DNA of 64,000 nucleotides from Candidatus Woesearchaeota archaeon (GCA_016192995.1 JACPTB010000002.1:34283-98282); one strand, 5' to 3'; positions 18,732 through 27,706 are shown, counted from the first letter of the stretch. The notes: generated by a model not told the origin, from the sequence alone. Numbers and translations: made by a program.

Positions 18732-19562
18732 ATGGAACCAAGTATCCACAATATACAATACTGGAACAAAATTTTCAATGAAGAGAATTATTACGCATCA
18801 AAACCGTCTGATGAAGAAATTGAGATATATAAACATTTGATCGAGAAATATACAAAAGGAAAAAATTCTGCATTAATTCTTGGTGCTACTGCTTCATTAC
18901 GCGATATTTGTCTTGAAGCAGGTTTCAAAACCACAGTAGTTGATATCAATAAAGACGTTATTGAAAATATGAAAAATTTCATGATACCTAATAATCAGAA
19001 TAATGAGAGAATTATGATTAAAAACTGGCTTGAAATTGATGAAAAAAATAGGTATGACTTAGTAATCGGTGACGCTTCTTTTAATAACATTGCTTGGGAA
19101 GAATATACAAAACTTCTTTTGATAATTAGAAGAGCTCTTAAAAATGAAGGAATTTTTATTCTCCGACAATTTGTTTACAACAAAAACATTAAATTAAGAA
19201 AACCAGAAGAGATTATTGAAGAATTTAGAACAACAAGAAAATTAAGAAATTTAAAATACAATCTCAGGATGAACTCAAAGATTTCATGGTCAAGTACGTG
19301 GTATAATCAACAAAATTTTGAATCATATTGGAGAGTATATTTTGATTATATTAGGGAATTATTTGAGAAAAAACTTCTTACTGAAAATGAATTCAATAAT
19401 GTTTACAAAGAAGCTCATAAAATAATTTCAGTGTTTCCACCTATTGAACTATGGGAAAAATTATTAAGAGAAAATAATTTTTTTATACTTGCAAAAGAAA
19501 GAGCTGAAGAATATTCCTACACAGTGTATGCACCAATCTATGTTGCAAAGGTGACCACATGA
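18732..19562 (+). CDS. SAM-dependent methyltransferase, paralogue 1
   Basis: 276 residues with a class I methyltransferase core: motif I SALILGATASLRDI (about 46-59), acidic residue after beta-2 in 'VVDINKD', and 'RYDLVIGDASFNNI' as motif IV. Related to the next gene and to 20387-21196, all sharing 'LG(A/S)T..(L/Y/F)R.L'. It overlaps the following gene by ATGA (19559-19562). Substrate unknown. Confidence 0.8.
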   Translation: MEPSIHNIQYWNKIFNEENYYASKPSDEEIEIYKHLIEKYTKGKNSALILGATASLRDICLEAGFKTTVVDINKDVIENMKNFMIPNNQNNERIMIKNWLEIDEKNRYDLVIGDASFNNIAWEEYTKLLLIIRRALKNEGIFILRQFVYNKNIKLRKPEEIIEEFRTTRKLRNLKYNLRMNSKISWSSTWYNQQNFESYWRVYFDYIRELFEKKLLTENEFNNVYKEAHKIISVFPPIELWEKLLRENNFFILAKERAEEYSYTVYAPIYVAKVTT

Positions 19563-20356
19563 AAGGAGACTGGAGTGATGAATTTGTGCATCATTGGGAA
19601 TATTATACCGGACCTGCGCGAGCATCAAAAAAAGATTTAGAGATTATAAAGTCAAAAATAAAATTAGTTGGCAAAGAGTGCAAAGTTTTAATTCTCGGCG
19701 CAACGCCAGAATACAGAAATCTCTGTGGTGAATTAAAGGTTCAAATTGCCTGCCTTGATTTCAGCAGATATAATTTTGAATACCTTAAACAAGAAGTAAC
19801 AGCAAAACCACATGAAAAATTAGTCGAAGGCAATTGGCTGCAAACGGTTTTAGATGAGAAATTTGATATTATTCTAGCGGATAATGTAATCAATTTAGTT
19901 CAAAGAGAAGGAATCAACATACTTTTAAAGAATGTACAAAAAATGCTTAAGCCTCATGGTATTTTTATGCCAAGAATATACATTAGAAAGGAGCATGAAA
20001 CAATCAATGAAGAACAAGTAATTAAAGAGTATCGAAAAAAAGGAAGTAAAAAACCATTATATAATTATATTGGAAGAAATTTGTATCTAACTGTTTATAA
20101 CACTGAAAACGAACGAGTAATGTTAAAAAATGTTTATAACGCTGCAGAAAAATTGTTTCAAAAAGGCATTATTACTAAAGAAGAATTTGCATTCTTTGAG
20201 AAAGCTGGTATGAAAGACAGGGAATTTACATTTTATATGCCTACTGAAAAAGATATTGAAAGCGCAATGAAAAAATACTTTGATATTATTAATACATGTT
20301 ATAATGCAGAAGTTGATCCAGAATTATATCCCTTGTACATTTTAAAGCTTAAATAA
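19559..20356 (+). CDS. SAM-dependent methyltransferase, paralogue 2
   Basis: 265 residues, class I fold: motif I VLILGATPEYRNL (about 43-55), 'CLDFSRYN' for the SAM ribose, 'FDIILADNVINLV' as motif IV. Coupled to the preceding paralogue by an ATGA overlap, suggesting a heteromer or sequential steps. It converges on the third paralogue. Substrate unknown. Confidence 0.8.
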   Translation: MKGDWSDEFVHHWEYYTGPARASKKDLEIIKSKIKLVGKECKVLILGATPEYRNLCGELKVQIACLDFSRYNFEYLKQEVTAKPHEKLVEGNWLQTVLDEKFDIILADNVINLVQREGINILLKNVQKMLKPHGIFMPRIYIRKEHETINEEQVIKEYRKKGSKKPLYNYIGRNLYLTVYNTENERVMLKNVYNAAEKLFQKGIITKEEFAFFEKAGMKDREFTFYMPTEKDIESAMKKYFDIINTCYNAEVDPELYPLYILKLK

Positions 20357-20386
20357 CCAAACTTAGTTATTTTCTAGTTAATAAAT

Positions 20387-21196
20387 TTATTTTTTCTTCA
20401 ATACATAAATAGGATGATGCTCATGAAATTCAAAATCTGCGCCATGTACTTTTTTTTCAATATGAAAATAGTTGCTTAATAGCAGCTCAAACAATTCTTT
20501 ATCCATCATATAAGCGCGCAATCCACTTTTTCCTATATCATCAACATGATACAAAAAACGCTGATAGCATTCAGAAGAAACTATGCTTCTTTTAAAAAGA
20601 TCAGTAACATACGTTACACTATCACCAATGCAAAGACTATTATTAGTCAATGGCAATAACGAACCAAAAGCTTTGAGTTTAATATAAGCAAGATCATAAT
20701 TTCTTTTTTTAAACGTAGACAAAATACTCTTTTCGTCACCGGGTTTTCGCATCATAATTTTGAGAACAAATCTGCCATTTGGTTCCAAGACACGAAAAAC
20801 ATTTTGCAAAAAATGCTCCCATTGCTCTAAGGGAAGAACATTGATAGATTGCTCACCATAAACAAGAGCAAAACTACTATCTTGAAACGGCAATGCCAAC
20901 CAATTACAGGCAACTAATTGCTCATGAGTATTTTTATAATACATTAATTGCTTCATGCCTTCAAGCATATCAGAATTTGCATCTGCGCAAGTAACCTGAA
21001 GATTATTTTTTGCTCCCAAATCACGAAATTCTGGAGTAGAACCGAGAATAAGTAATTTTTTATGTTTAAAATCACGCATCAGTTCATCAAAAATATCTAT
21101 TTCTTGCAGACTTGGACGCGCAGGATAAATAGCTTTATGCCAAGCATCAACAAATTTGCTGTAGCATGCTGAATTGTTAGGTTGTTCCATAAACAT
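20387..21196 (-). CDS. SAM-dependent methyltransferase, paralogue 3
   Basis: 269 residues, class I fold: LLILGSTPEFRDLGAKNNL (about 49-67), 'CADANSDM', 'FALVYGEQSINVL'. On the opposite strand to paralogues 1 and 2 but the same subfamily, so three copies lie within 2.5 kb. A GGTG ribosome site precedes the start; an alternative ATG lies two codons in. It may be co-transcribed with the upstream PLP enzyme gene, which ends 26 bp before it. Confidence 0.8.
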   Translation of the reverse strand: MFMEQPNNSACYSKFVDAWHKAIYPARPSLQEIDIFDELMRDFKHKKLLILGSTPEFRDLGAKNNLQVTCADANSDMLEGMKQLMYYKNTHEQLVACNWLALPFQDSSFALVYGEQSINVLPLEQWEHFLQNVFRVLEPNGRFVLKIMMRKPGDEKSILSTFKKRNYDLAYIKLKAFGSLLPLTNNSLCIGDSVTYVTDLFKRSIVSSECYQRFLYHVDDIGKSGLRAYMMDKELFELLLSNYFHIEKKVHGADFEFHEHHPIYVLKKK

Positions 21197-21221
21197 AAGT
21201 AGTTACACCGTTAATTTAAAT

Positions 21222-22529
21222 TTAATGTGTTTTGTAAACATGATTCAATGCTGTATCTAAAAACGTTATTACTCTGCCTACTTCAAACGTTCTTCCGATC
21301 GCAAACCTTACAAGTCCTGGTTCATGTGAAGTAAGATAACCTAAAGTGTTTAAACCAATCATACGATATTGCGTATCGCCTAAACCTACTGAAAAACTAA
21401 TTGGAGCAGAATCTTTATGCGTGATTAAATATTGAATTAATGCTTTTTCACGAGCAATTTTTTCAGACCCATCAACGCCTTTTAAAACAAAACTTAACAC
21501 ACCGCCTGCAGTACCAGATCTTGTTCCATTGCCTAAATCTGGATAATAAACTCGTTCAACAAATTCTGAGTTGTCTAAATAATCAGCAGCATGACAAGCA
21601 TTAGTTACGTGATCTTCCATACGTAAACCAAGATGTTGAACCCTTTCTGCGAGAGTAAAAGCTAACTTTGGATCAAGCACTCTTCCTGCTCTTTCTTGCA
21701 CTTCTTTCATGCCTGTTACTGAACCATTTCCATGGACAAAACTAAGAGGTGCAACAACAACACCCGCCAACATGTCTCCTGCTCCATTGAGATATTTAGT
21801 AGCGCTATGAATAACAATATCTGCTCCCATTCTCAATGGCTGTTGTTCATAAGGCGTTAAAAAAGTGGCATCAACAATTACCGGAACATCAAAAGAATGT
21901 GCTAATGCAGCCAAGGCTCTTGTATCAGTATATTGAATGGTAGGATTAGTTACAGGTTCATAAAATATGCCTACCACTTTTCGGTTATGTCGTTGTAATA
22001 CATCTTGTACTTCACCTAAATTAGTTGTGTCAATTTTTACTGAAGGCAATAAACCTTTTTCCTCTAAGCCCTCACCAAGAACTTTATACGTTTGTGGATA
22101 GACTTGTTTTCCTTGAAGAAATAAAATATTTTTTCTATTTGCCTTAGGAATATGCCTTACTAATTCTTCAATAACAGTATCAATTGCAGACATTCCTGCA
22201 GGAAAAGATGCTGCTGCTACATGCTGTTCAACATCTGAAATATAGCCTGCTTCTGCCCGTAATAACATATAATGTAAAGCATCATGACTTGGACTGCCAG
22301 AACGAGCATAAAAATGTCCTGGATCCTGCCATGCCCTAATAGCTGCTAATTGACCAATTCTACTCATAGGAATATTTATTTGTGAAGGTTCAGAAACATC
22401 TTTTACTTTTTCCCAAGCATCAGCTAGTCTTTGATTAAATTCACTAAAATCAGGATCATAATTCTGGGGAGTAACTAAAATACTATCTCTTGCCCTTTTC
22501 CATACTCGATTAAACCAATGTTCATGCAT
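21222..22529 (-). CDS. Cys/Met metabolism PLP-dependent enzyme (trans-sulfuration family)
   Basis: 435 residues from the ATG at 22529; this start lies about 25 bases after a minus-strand TATA box (22549-22560), better than an upstream GTG. PLP fold type I with the Schiff-base Lys in SATKYLNGAGD (about residue 245) and 'VPVIVDATFLTP'. The family includes cystathionine gamma-synthase, cystathionine gamma-lyase and methionine gamma-lyase; the exact reaction cannot be fixed. It is followed by a methyltransferase on the same strand. Confidence 0.85.
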   Translation of the reverse strand: MHEHWFNRVWKRARDSILVTPQNYDPDFSEFNQRLADAWEKVKDVSEPSQINIPMSRIGQLAAIRAWQDPGHFYARSGSPSHDALHYMLLRAEAGYISDVEQHVAAASFPAGMSAIDTVIEELVRHIPKANRKNILFLQGKQVYPQTYKVLGEGLEEKGLLPSVKIDTTNLGEVQDVLQRHNRKVVGIFYEPVTNPTIQYTDTRALAALAHSFDVPVIVDATFLTPYEQQPLRMGADIVIHSATKYLNGAGDMLAGVVVAPLSFVHGNGSVTGMKEVQERAGRVLDPKLAFTLAERVQHLGLRMEDHVTNACHAADYLDNSEFVERVYYPDLGNGTRSGTAGGVLSFVLKGVDGSEKIAREKALIQYLITHKDSAPISFSVGLGDTQYRMIGLNTLGYLTSHEPGLVRFAIGRTFEVGRVITFLDTALNHVYKTH

Positions 22530-22637
22530 CCTATGAGTAAAAACCACTTATATTTAAATATTCACTTAACAGTAGTTATATATAATTGGAAAAATAAATT
22601 TGTAGAAGGAGCATCAGAAATACCAAGAACCAAAAAG

Positions 22638-22664
22638 TATTTATATCACATAAGATTAATCTTA
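22638..22664 (+). promoter_or_regulatory. AbrB-RelE promoter with palindrome
   Basis: TATA-like tatttatatcac (about 22638-22649) is followed at once by the perfect 14-bp palindrome TAAGATTAATCTTA (22651-22664), 14 bases before the antitoxin ATG. A wider pair ACCAAG (22622-22627) / CTTGGT (22665-22670) surrounds it. Probably the autoregulatory operator of the AbrB-RelE module. Confidence 0.5.
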
Positions 22665-22678
22665 CTTGGTGATAATAT

Positions 22679-22945
22679 ATGGAAGTTGCAATAACAAGAA
22701 TGAGTTCCAGGGGACAAGTAGTGATACCTACTGAAATGAGAGAAGATATGCAGGAAGGTGATAAACTGATTATTATAAGGAATAACAACCAAATCATCAT
22801 GAAGAAAGCTGATAACCTTGATAAGAACTTTAAAGATGATTTAGAATTTGCACGACGGACTGAGGAAGCATTCAAGCGAATTGAGGAAGGCAAAGGTATA
22901 AGTATGGGATTTGATGAATTCATAGAGGAAATGAAAAAGTGGTAG
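22679..22945 (+). CDS. AbrB-type antitoxin of AbrB-RelE pair
   Basis: 88 residues: AbrB DNA-binding part (about 5-45, 'RMSSRGQVVIPTEMREDMQEG') and an acidic helical tail that would wrap the toxin. The stop overlaps the start of the RelE-like gene. The antitoxin is intact although the toxin reading frame is shifted. Confidence 0.85.
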   Translation: MEVAITRMSSRGQVVIPTEMREDMQEGDKLIIIRNNNQIIMKKADNLDKNFKDDLEFARRTEEAFKRIEEGKGISMGFDEFIEEMKKW

Positions 22946-23180
22946 ATGCCATATTTGATCTTCAGTTTAGGAAGGAATTTGAAAAGATTAAGAATAAAGA
23001 CTTGAAAGAGAAGATTATTAAGCAAGTAAGTAAAATAAAAAATAATCCAGAGATTGGAAAACCTATGCGATACAGTAGAAAAGGAACAAGAGAATTATAT
23101 ATGGGTTCATCTCGTCTGTCTTACATAATTGAAGGAATATTGTTTACGTATTGGCACTTTACCATAAAGATGAACAATAG
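22939..23180 (+). pseudogene. RelE-like toxin with a C-terminal frameshift
   Basis: The GTG at 22939 overlaps the antitoxin gene. The frame encodes a RelE/ParE-like body (LQFRKEFEKIKNKDLKEKI, RYSRKGTRELYMGSSRLSYIIE), but after about 23140 it runs into unrelated sequence up to 23271. One base out of frame the DNA encodes VYVLALYHKDEQ and a TAG at 23178-23180, the normal last strand and tail of archaeal RelE proteins. A one-base loss near 23138-23145 explains it. This could be an inactivating mutation or a sequencing/assembly error. Confidence 0.75.
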
Positions 23181-23198
23181 CTTCCTGTCCTTGCTTTT

Positions 23199-23272
23199 GT
23201 CAAGAACCACCGGTCAAAGACCGGATGGCATGAACGAAGTTCACGACGGACTTCCATCGGGTGGTTCTTGAC
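23199..23272. repeat. branched palindromic structure after RelE
   Basis: Outer arms GTCAAGAACCACC (23199-23211) and GGTGGTTCTTGAC (23260-23272) are perfectly complementary. Inside are a hairpin CCGGTC-AAA-GACCGG and a second arm holding TGAAC-GAA-GTTCA closed by GATGG/CCATC, so the strand can fold as a three-way junction. It is GC-richer than its surroundings. Either a structured RNA or a mobile palindromic element; no second copy in the window. Confidence 0.6.
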
Positions 23273-23277
23273 GCTTA

Positions 23278-23314
23278 CGAATTCCACCACCAATCAATAG
23301 ATTAGTGGAATTCG
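23278..23314. terminator. hairpin CGAATTCCAC/GTGGAATTCG
   Basis: Perfect 10-bp arms at 23278-23287 and 23305-23314, separated by 17 bases that can add further pairs. It lies between the RelE remnant and the next gene. It could act as a transcript 3'-end structure or be part of the neighbouring palindromic unit. Confidence 0.4.
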
Positions 23315-23346
23315 AATTGTTTAAAACTTCATAAAAGTGATATTGT

Positions 23347-24471
23347 ATGTACATCAAAATCCAAACCAAAACAAACTGTTATTTAGATGCAAATCTTCAA
23401 ATGATTGCCAAGCTTTATGGTCCATTTATCTATTTCCCTTTATGTATCGAACCATTGCTCGAACAAGAAACAAAAAACATTCTAAAAAAGTATTTTTCAA
23501 ACAATCTTGATGAATATTTTAATGTCGTATTGACACCAGTCAAATTTGGAGTTCAATTAGAAGAACGAAAGTCATTATTAAAAATAGCCATTAAACTAAA
23601 AGAAAGTAAAAACATTGACAAAGAAATAAATGAGCATGTTACATTATTTTCCTTCATGAAAGAAAAAGGTATGTTCATGAATTTTTATGATGAAGAGTAT
23701 TATCTGCAACAAGCAAAAAAAATAAAAAATCCAGAACAAGAACTCAAACTTCTAGAAGATGAAGAACAAAAAAGGAAAAAAACATTTGAAAAATTGATTA
23801 ATAAGTTAGACCATAATGATCAACTAAGGTTAAAAACAGTAAATGAATGTATTTATTTTAGAAGCTGGCGTGTTGAACATGTGGAACAAACATCATATTA
23901 TGTGAAAGATATGTTTGAAGAAATAGCAAAGAGATTAGAGTTAGATAGCAATAAAGAAATTGTATGGTTATTACCTGATGAAATAACAATCTTACTAACC
24001 TCAAAACAAAAAGGAGATAAAGAATTAATTAAACAACGAAAGCAAGCATTTGTCTACCTTACCCAAGAAAACAATGATGATATTATTCTCCAAGGAAAAG
24101 AAGCATTTGATTTTTTCAAGAAAATAAAGATCAATAAAAACGAAGGTAATGAGATTAAGGGAGTTTCCGCATATCCTGGCAAAGTAACAGGAACTGCCAT
24201 AGTGATTCACCATAACGAAGATTACAAATATATCAAAAAAGGAGAAATCCTTGTTATTCATGCAACATCTCCTGATATTATTCCTTACTTAACCAACATC
24301 AAAGCTATTATCACCGAAGAAGGCGGCATCTTAAGCCATGCTGCAGTCATAAGCAGGGAAATGAAGATTCCAGCTATTATTGGCACAGGAAATTGCACCA
24401 AGATAATAAAAACTTGTGAAGTGGTGGAAGTTAATACTCATAAAGGAATTGCGAAGATAATTAAGAGATAA
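23347..24471 (+). CDS. second phosphohistidine (PEP-utilising) domain protein
   Basis: 374 residues, paralogue of 16742-18094. The C-terminal swivel domain has EGGILSHAAVISREMKIPA with the phosphorylatable His near 331. The N-terminal ~240 residues are charged, helical and not recognised, and shorter than in the paralogue. No ATP-grasp or PEP barrel is encoded beside it. It converges on xpd with a palindromic element between. Confidence 0.75.
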   Translation: MYIKIQTKTNCYLDANLQMIAKLYGPFIYFPLCIEPLLEQETKNILKKYFSNNLDEYFNVVLTPVKFGVQLEERKSLLKIAIKLKESKNIDKEINEHVTLFSFMKEKGMFMNFYDEEYYLQQAKKIKNPEQELKLLEDEEQKRKKTFEKLINKLDHNDQLRLKTVNECIYFRSWRVEHVEQTSYYVKDMFEEIAKRLELDSNKEIVWLLPDEITILLTSKQKGDKELIKQRKQAFVYLTQENNDDIILQGKEAFDFFKKIKINKNEGNEIKGVSAYPGKVTGTAIVIHHNEDYKYIKKGEILVIHATSPDIIPYLTNIKAIITEEGGILSHAAVISREMKIPAIIGTGNCTKIIKTCEVVEVNTHKGIAKIIKR

Positions 24472-24486
24472 ATAGTCTATTTCTTC

Positions 24487-24639
24487 GTACGTAATAAGTC
24501 TGGGGTTTTAGCGCCTGCTTTTGTGAAGCTCCTCAATATCTTTATTGGGGATTTTTCGGAGTTCCAGAGAGAAAAATCCAATTAATAATCACATGAAAAG
24601 CTGAACCGGCGCTAAAACCTAAGAAGACTTATTACGTAC
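24487..24639 (+). mobile_element. palindromic element E1 (type 1 core, GTAC ends)
   Basis: 153 bp. Terminal inverted repeats GTACGTAATAAGTCT...AGACTTATTACGTAC; inner stem GTTTTAGCGCC / GGCGCTAAAAC; central hairpin GGATTTTTC / GAAAAATCC around the conserved loop GGAGTTCCAGAGA. It is flanked by the perfect 8-bp target-site duplication ATTTCTTC (24479-24486 and 24640-24647). No coding capacity. Lies between two convergent genes. Confidence 0.88.
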
Positions 24640-24650
24640 ATTTCTTCCAG

Positions 24651-26516
24651 CTATGTTCTCCTGAAAAATTCATCGATCAATGGTTCATAATCACGAGTTA
24701 CTTCCATCTCCAAATATTCAGGAAAACAACGATAATACATAGGCAATATATACCGTTTATCAAGAAAAACAATAACACCTTTATCTGTTTCTGTGCGTAT
24801 GCATCTTCCAGCATTTTGTAAACATTTTTGAAATGCGGGATAGACATAGCCATAATTCCATCCTTGCGCATATTTCAAATCGAAATATTTGATAAGCTCC
24901 TGCGTTTCAAGATCTGGTTGTTGTAAGGGCAAACCAACAACAATAACACCTTGCAAAAGATCACCAGGAAGATCAATCCCTTCACCAAAACTTCCTGAAG
25001 CAGCGCATAACAATACAGCACCAGTATTTTTATAAGACTTAAATTTATCCAATAGCTTAGTTTTATCATCTTTAGTGAGACGAGGACTTTCTTCAAATAT
25101 TGTTTTAGTGACTTTTGAAGAAAAATAACGTTTAACATTTCCCATAATCGCATAGCTCGGGAAAAAAATCAAGACATTTCCTTTGATAACATTGCTTAAT
25201 CTTGCGCAATGTTGTGCTATTTCCATAAATTGCTGCTCGCTTCGTTCAGTAAACTTCGTTGTAGTCAATGGCACAACCATGTCTAGCCTGTTCAATAAAG
25301 AAAAACCACTTTTGTACTCTTTTTCAAGACATCTCTCAACACCTAACAAATCACGATACATTTCTGTTGGGGTTAAGGTTCCTGACATCAAAATAGTGCT
25401 GTAGGCGTTATTAACAACAACAGAAGAAACAACTGCTGGATCTAAGCACCGATAAGATAATAAGTAATAATTTCCTTCTCGTCCATATTCTGAAGATAAT
25501 ATGCGAGTAAAGCCATCATCAGTGCCTAACCACGATTTAAGAAATCGAGCAATGCTTGCAATAAAGCTTCTTTTTTGCGTTTCTTTTATTGCATCGCCAA
25601 CAAACTCAAGATCATTGATAAGAAGCAAATAGTCCCGGACTTTATTAATTTCATCAACAAAAGTTTGCTTTGGCAAAAGCATCTCTTTTCTCTCGCCTAA
25701 TTTCTGCATTAAAGAAACAATAACTTCATTAATACCTGCAAGATATCCCATAGTTTCAGTATAATTAAATTTTTTTGCCTCTTTAATGGCATTCTTCATA
25801 ACAATCCCAGATAATTTTTCAGAAGCAAACTCCCGCAAACGTCCTGGAAGATTATGAGCTTCATCAACAATAACAATACATTGTTCTAATTCTTTATCTA
25901 TCTTCTTAAGAAAATTTTCGCTAATTGAGGGATTAAAAAGATAATAATAATCACAAATAATTACTTTGGCTGTTTTGCACACCTCAAGAGCAATTTCATA
26001 AGGACAAAGATTAGCTGCTTTCGAAAGAGTAATAATTTTCTCAGTGTCATGTATGCTCGTTTTTATTTGATGCAAAGTATCTTTTGCTTCTACGGTTAAT
26101 CCCATAGTTTGCTTGCGGGTTTTTGCATAAAACCCGCATTTAGTGTCTTCGCGCAGTTTTTTGCAAAATTCAGCAAATTCATTGCTGTATAAGGTAGTGA
26201 CTTCAGGCAATGCGCACATCCATTTTTTGCCAATAATATCTCCTACTGAAAAATCAAGGTGATATTTTTCCTGTATTTCTTGCAAAGTCTTTAACGCAAT
26301 CAAATGCTGCGTATGCCGAGAAGTTAAGAAGAATACTGTTTTATCTTGTTGAAGAGCATACGTTAAAGCTGGCGCTAAAGCTGCAGCTGTTTTTCCCAAA
26401 CCAGTAGGAGCATGAGCAATGATATTCTTTTGCTGCTGCAAAGAAGCAGAAATATCCTGCATAAGACGCTTTTGTTCGTCACGAACAACATCGAAAGGAA
26501 AGTAAATCTGCTCCAT
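24651..26516 (-). CDS. XPD/DinG-type iron-sulfur DNA helicase
   Basis: 621 residues, normal for archaeal XPD. Walker A APTGLGKT (36-43), DEAH box 'IVDEAHNLP', and four Cys placed for the 4Fe-4S domain (C101, C118, C127, C171). The C-terminal half has the second motor domain with 'GSFGEGIDLPGD' and 'QNAGRCIRTETDKG'. A 5'-3' helicase used in DNA repair. TATA box cttataaaaa-like at 26535-26546; a long perfect inverted repeat lies just upstream. Confidence 0.93.
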   Translation of the reverse strand: MEQIYFPFDVVRDEQKRLMQDISASLQQQKNIIAHAPTGLGKTAAALAPALTYALQQDKTVFFLTSRHTQHLIALKTLQEIQEKYHLDFSVGDIIGKKWMCALPEVTTLYSNEFAEFCKKLREDTKCGFYAKTRKQTMGLTVEAKDTLHQIKTSIHDTEKIITLSKAANLCPYEIALEVCKTAKVIICDYYYLFNPSISENFLKKIDKELEQCIVIVDEAHNLPGRLREFASEKLSGIVMKNAIKEAKKFNYTETMGYLAGINEVIVSLMQKLGERKEMLLPKQTFVDEINKVRDYLLLINDLEFVGDAIKETQKRSFIASIARFLKSWLGTDDGFTRILSSEYGREGNYYLLSYRCLDPAVVSSVVVNNAYSTILMSGTLTPTEMYRDLLGVERCLEKEYKSGFSLLNRLDMVVPLTTTKFTERSEQQFMEIAQHCARLSNVIKGNVLIFFPSYAIMGNVKRYFSSKVTKTIFEESPRLTKDDKTKLLDKFKSYKNTGAVLLCAASGSFGEGIDLPGDLLQGVIVVGLPLQQPDLETQELIKYFDLKYAQGWNYGYVYPAFQKCLQNAGRCIRTETDKGVIVFLDKRYILPMYYRCFPEYLEMEVTRDYEPLIDEFFRRT

Positions 26517-26557
26517 ACTTGAACCTTAAGAGTAATTTTTATAAAGTTTTGTAATTG

Positions 26558-26603
26558 TTAAGATATATATGTTACAAAAATCTTTGTAACATATATATCT
26601 TAA
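26558..26603. promoter_or_regulatory. perfect 21-bp inverted repeat between xpd and wHTH gene
   Basis: Arms 26558-26578 (TTAAGATATATATGTTAC plus AAA) and 26583-26603 are fully complementary, with a 4-base centre. It sits between divergent promoters: the xpd TATA on one side and the wHTH TATA (about 26612-26625) on the other. Likely operator of the wHTH protein; a transcribed hairpin is the alternative. Confidence 0.6.
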
Positions 26604-26648
26604 TATATAGGAAACATTTATATAATAGCAGTATCTACAAGATAAAGG

Positions 26649-26939
26649 GTGAGTTGGGTGCAAACAGGTCTTAAGAATAAGGAAATATTTAATGTTGTTT
26701 TTAGAGAAAAACCAACAATGATGTTGCTTGGTCTATACAACACAAAGAATGCAGTTTATGCTTCATCGTTAGCAAAAAATATTGATTGCACGTATTCCCA
26801 TGTCGTTAAAATTCTGCAGCAGATGGAAAAGGCTGGTTTAATTGTATTCAATAAACAAGGAAGATTAAAACTTTTAACCTTAACAAAAAAAGGCAATGAA
26901 ATTGTTGAGCATATTGATAAAGTAAGAAATATATTATAA
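26649..26939 (+). CDS. winged-helix transcriptional regulator
   Basis: 96 residues, essentially one wHTH domain of the MarR/DtxR-like kind (SSLAKNIDCTYSHVVKILQQ as recognition region, 'GRLKLLTLTKKGNEIVEHI' as wing and dimer helix). The GTG start at 26649 lies 25-30 bases after a TATA box, i.e. leaderless. It is divergent from xpd with a 21-bp perfect palindrome between, so it may regulate itself and xpd. Confidence 0.8.
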   Translation: MSWVQTGLKNKEIFNVVFREKPTMMLLGLYNTKNAVYASSLAKNIDCTYSHVVKILQQMEKAGLIVFNKQGRLKLLTLTKKGNEIVEHIDKVRNIL

Positions 26940-26960
26940 ATAATTAAAAAAATTATTTTT

Positions 26961-27416
26961 TTATTCTGCTAACAATTTAACTTTATCAAGATCATATTTC
27001 CAATCAGCTGGCAATGCTCCTGAAGATTTATAATACTTAACAACCCGGTTGATTTTAGAAATAGTTAATTGCAATCCGCGTTTAGCAGTCATATCCTGTT
27101 TATGAGCGCCCATATGCTTTAACAAAGCAACATTTTTCTTCAATAAACTCATTAATTCTTCGGGAATTTCAGGAGACAATTTTTTGTCATGTAATATATC
27201 GGTAACAGATTTTCCTGTAACAACCTTAACACTTGGCACTCCATAAACATCGCGTAAAATCATGCCGATTTCTGAAACAGGATGTTTATCTTTAGCTAAT
27301 TTTGCCACTAATAATTCAACTTCTGGAGCTTTATAGCGCATCCAGCCAGGAACTTTCTTGATTACAGGTTTTGTTGACCCTGATTTACCCCTTTTTCTTG
27401 AGTACATTCTTGCCAT
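26961..27416 (-). CDS. rps15: 30S ribosomal protein uS15 (archaeal type)
   Basis: 151 residues, the archaeal/eukaryotic length (bacterial S15 is about 89). N-terminal archaeal extension (MARMYSRKRGKSGS), then the S15 helical core (EELMSLLKKNVALLKHMGAH, 'KRGLQLTISKINRVVKYYK'). Binds 16S rRNA in the small-subunit platform. A GAGGT ribosome site precedes the ATG. Confidence 0.96.
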   Translation of the reverse strand: MARMYSRKRGKSGSTKPVIKKVPGWMRYKAPEVELLVAKLAKDKHPVSEIGMILRDVYGVPSVKVVTGKSVTDILHDKKLSPEIPEELMSLLKKNVALLKHMGAHKQDMTAKRGLQLTISKINRVVKYYKSSGALPADWKYDLDKVKLLAE

Positions 27417-27551
27417 AGTCTTACCTCAAATCGCATAAAGATGTGGAGAATAAGTATTTATTTAATCTTATCTCCGGTGTAGACAAGCATGTGCCGATCC
27501 ACCCATCATGAATAAAAAACCGAGAAGTATTTATAAAGTTATTCTTTAGTT

Positions 27552-27706
27552 GTACGTAATAAGTTGGGGTTTTAGCACCTACTTTTGTGAAGCTGTTCTT
27601 ATATTTGCTGTGAGGATTTTTCGGAGTTCCAGAGAGAAAAATCCAATGTTTAATCACATCTCAAAGCTGAACTGGTGCTAAAACCTAAAGAAGACTTATT
27701 ACGTAT
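27552..27706 (+). mobile_element. palindromic element E2 (type 1 core, GTAC ends)
   Basis: 155 bp, same plan as E1 but with a paired change in the inner stem: TTTTAGCACC / GGTGCTAAAA. Target-site duplication CTTTAGTT (27544-27551) / CTTTACTT (27707-27714), 7 of 8 matching. The right end falls inside the last codons of the HtrA-like gene and supplies its stop codon. Confidence 0.85.
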
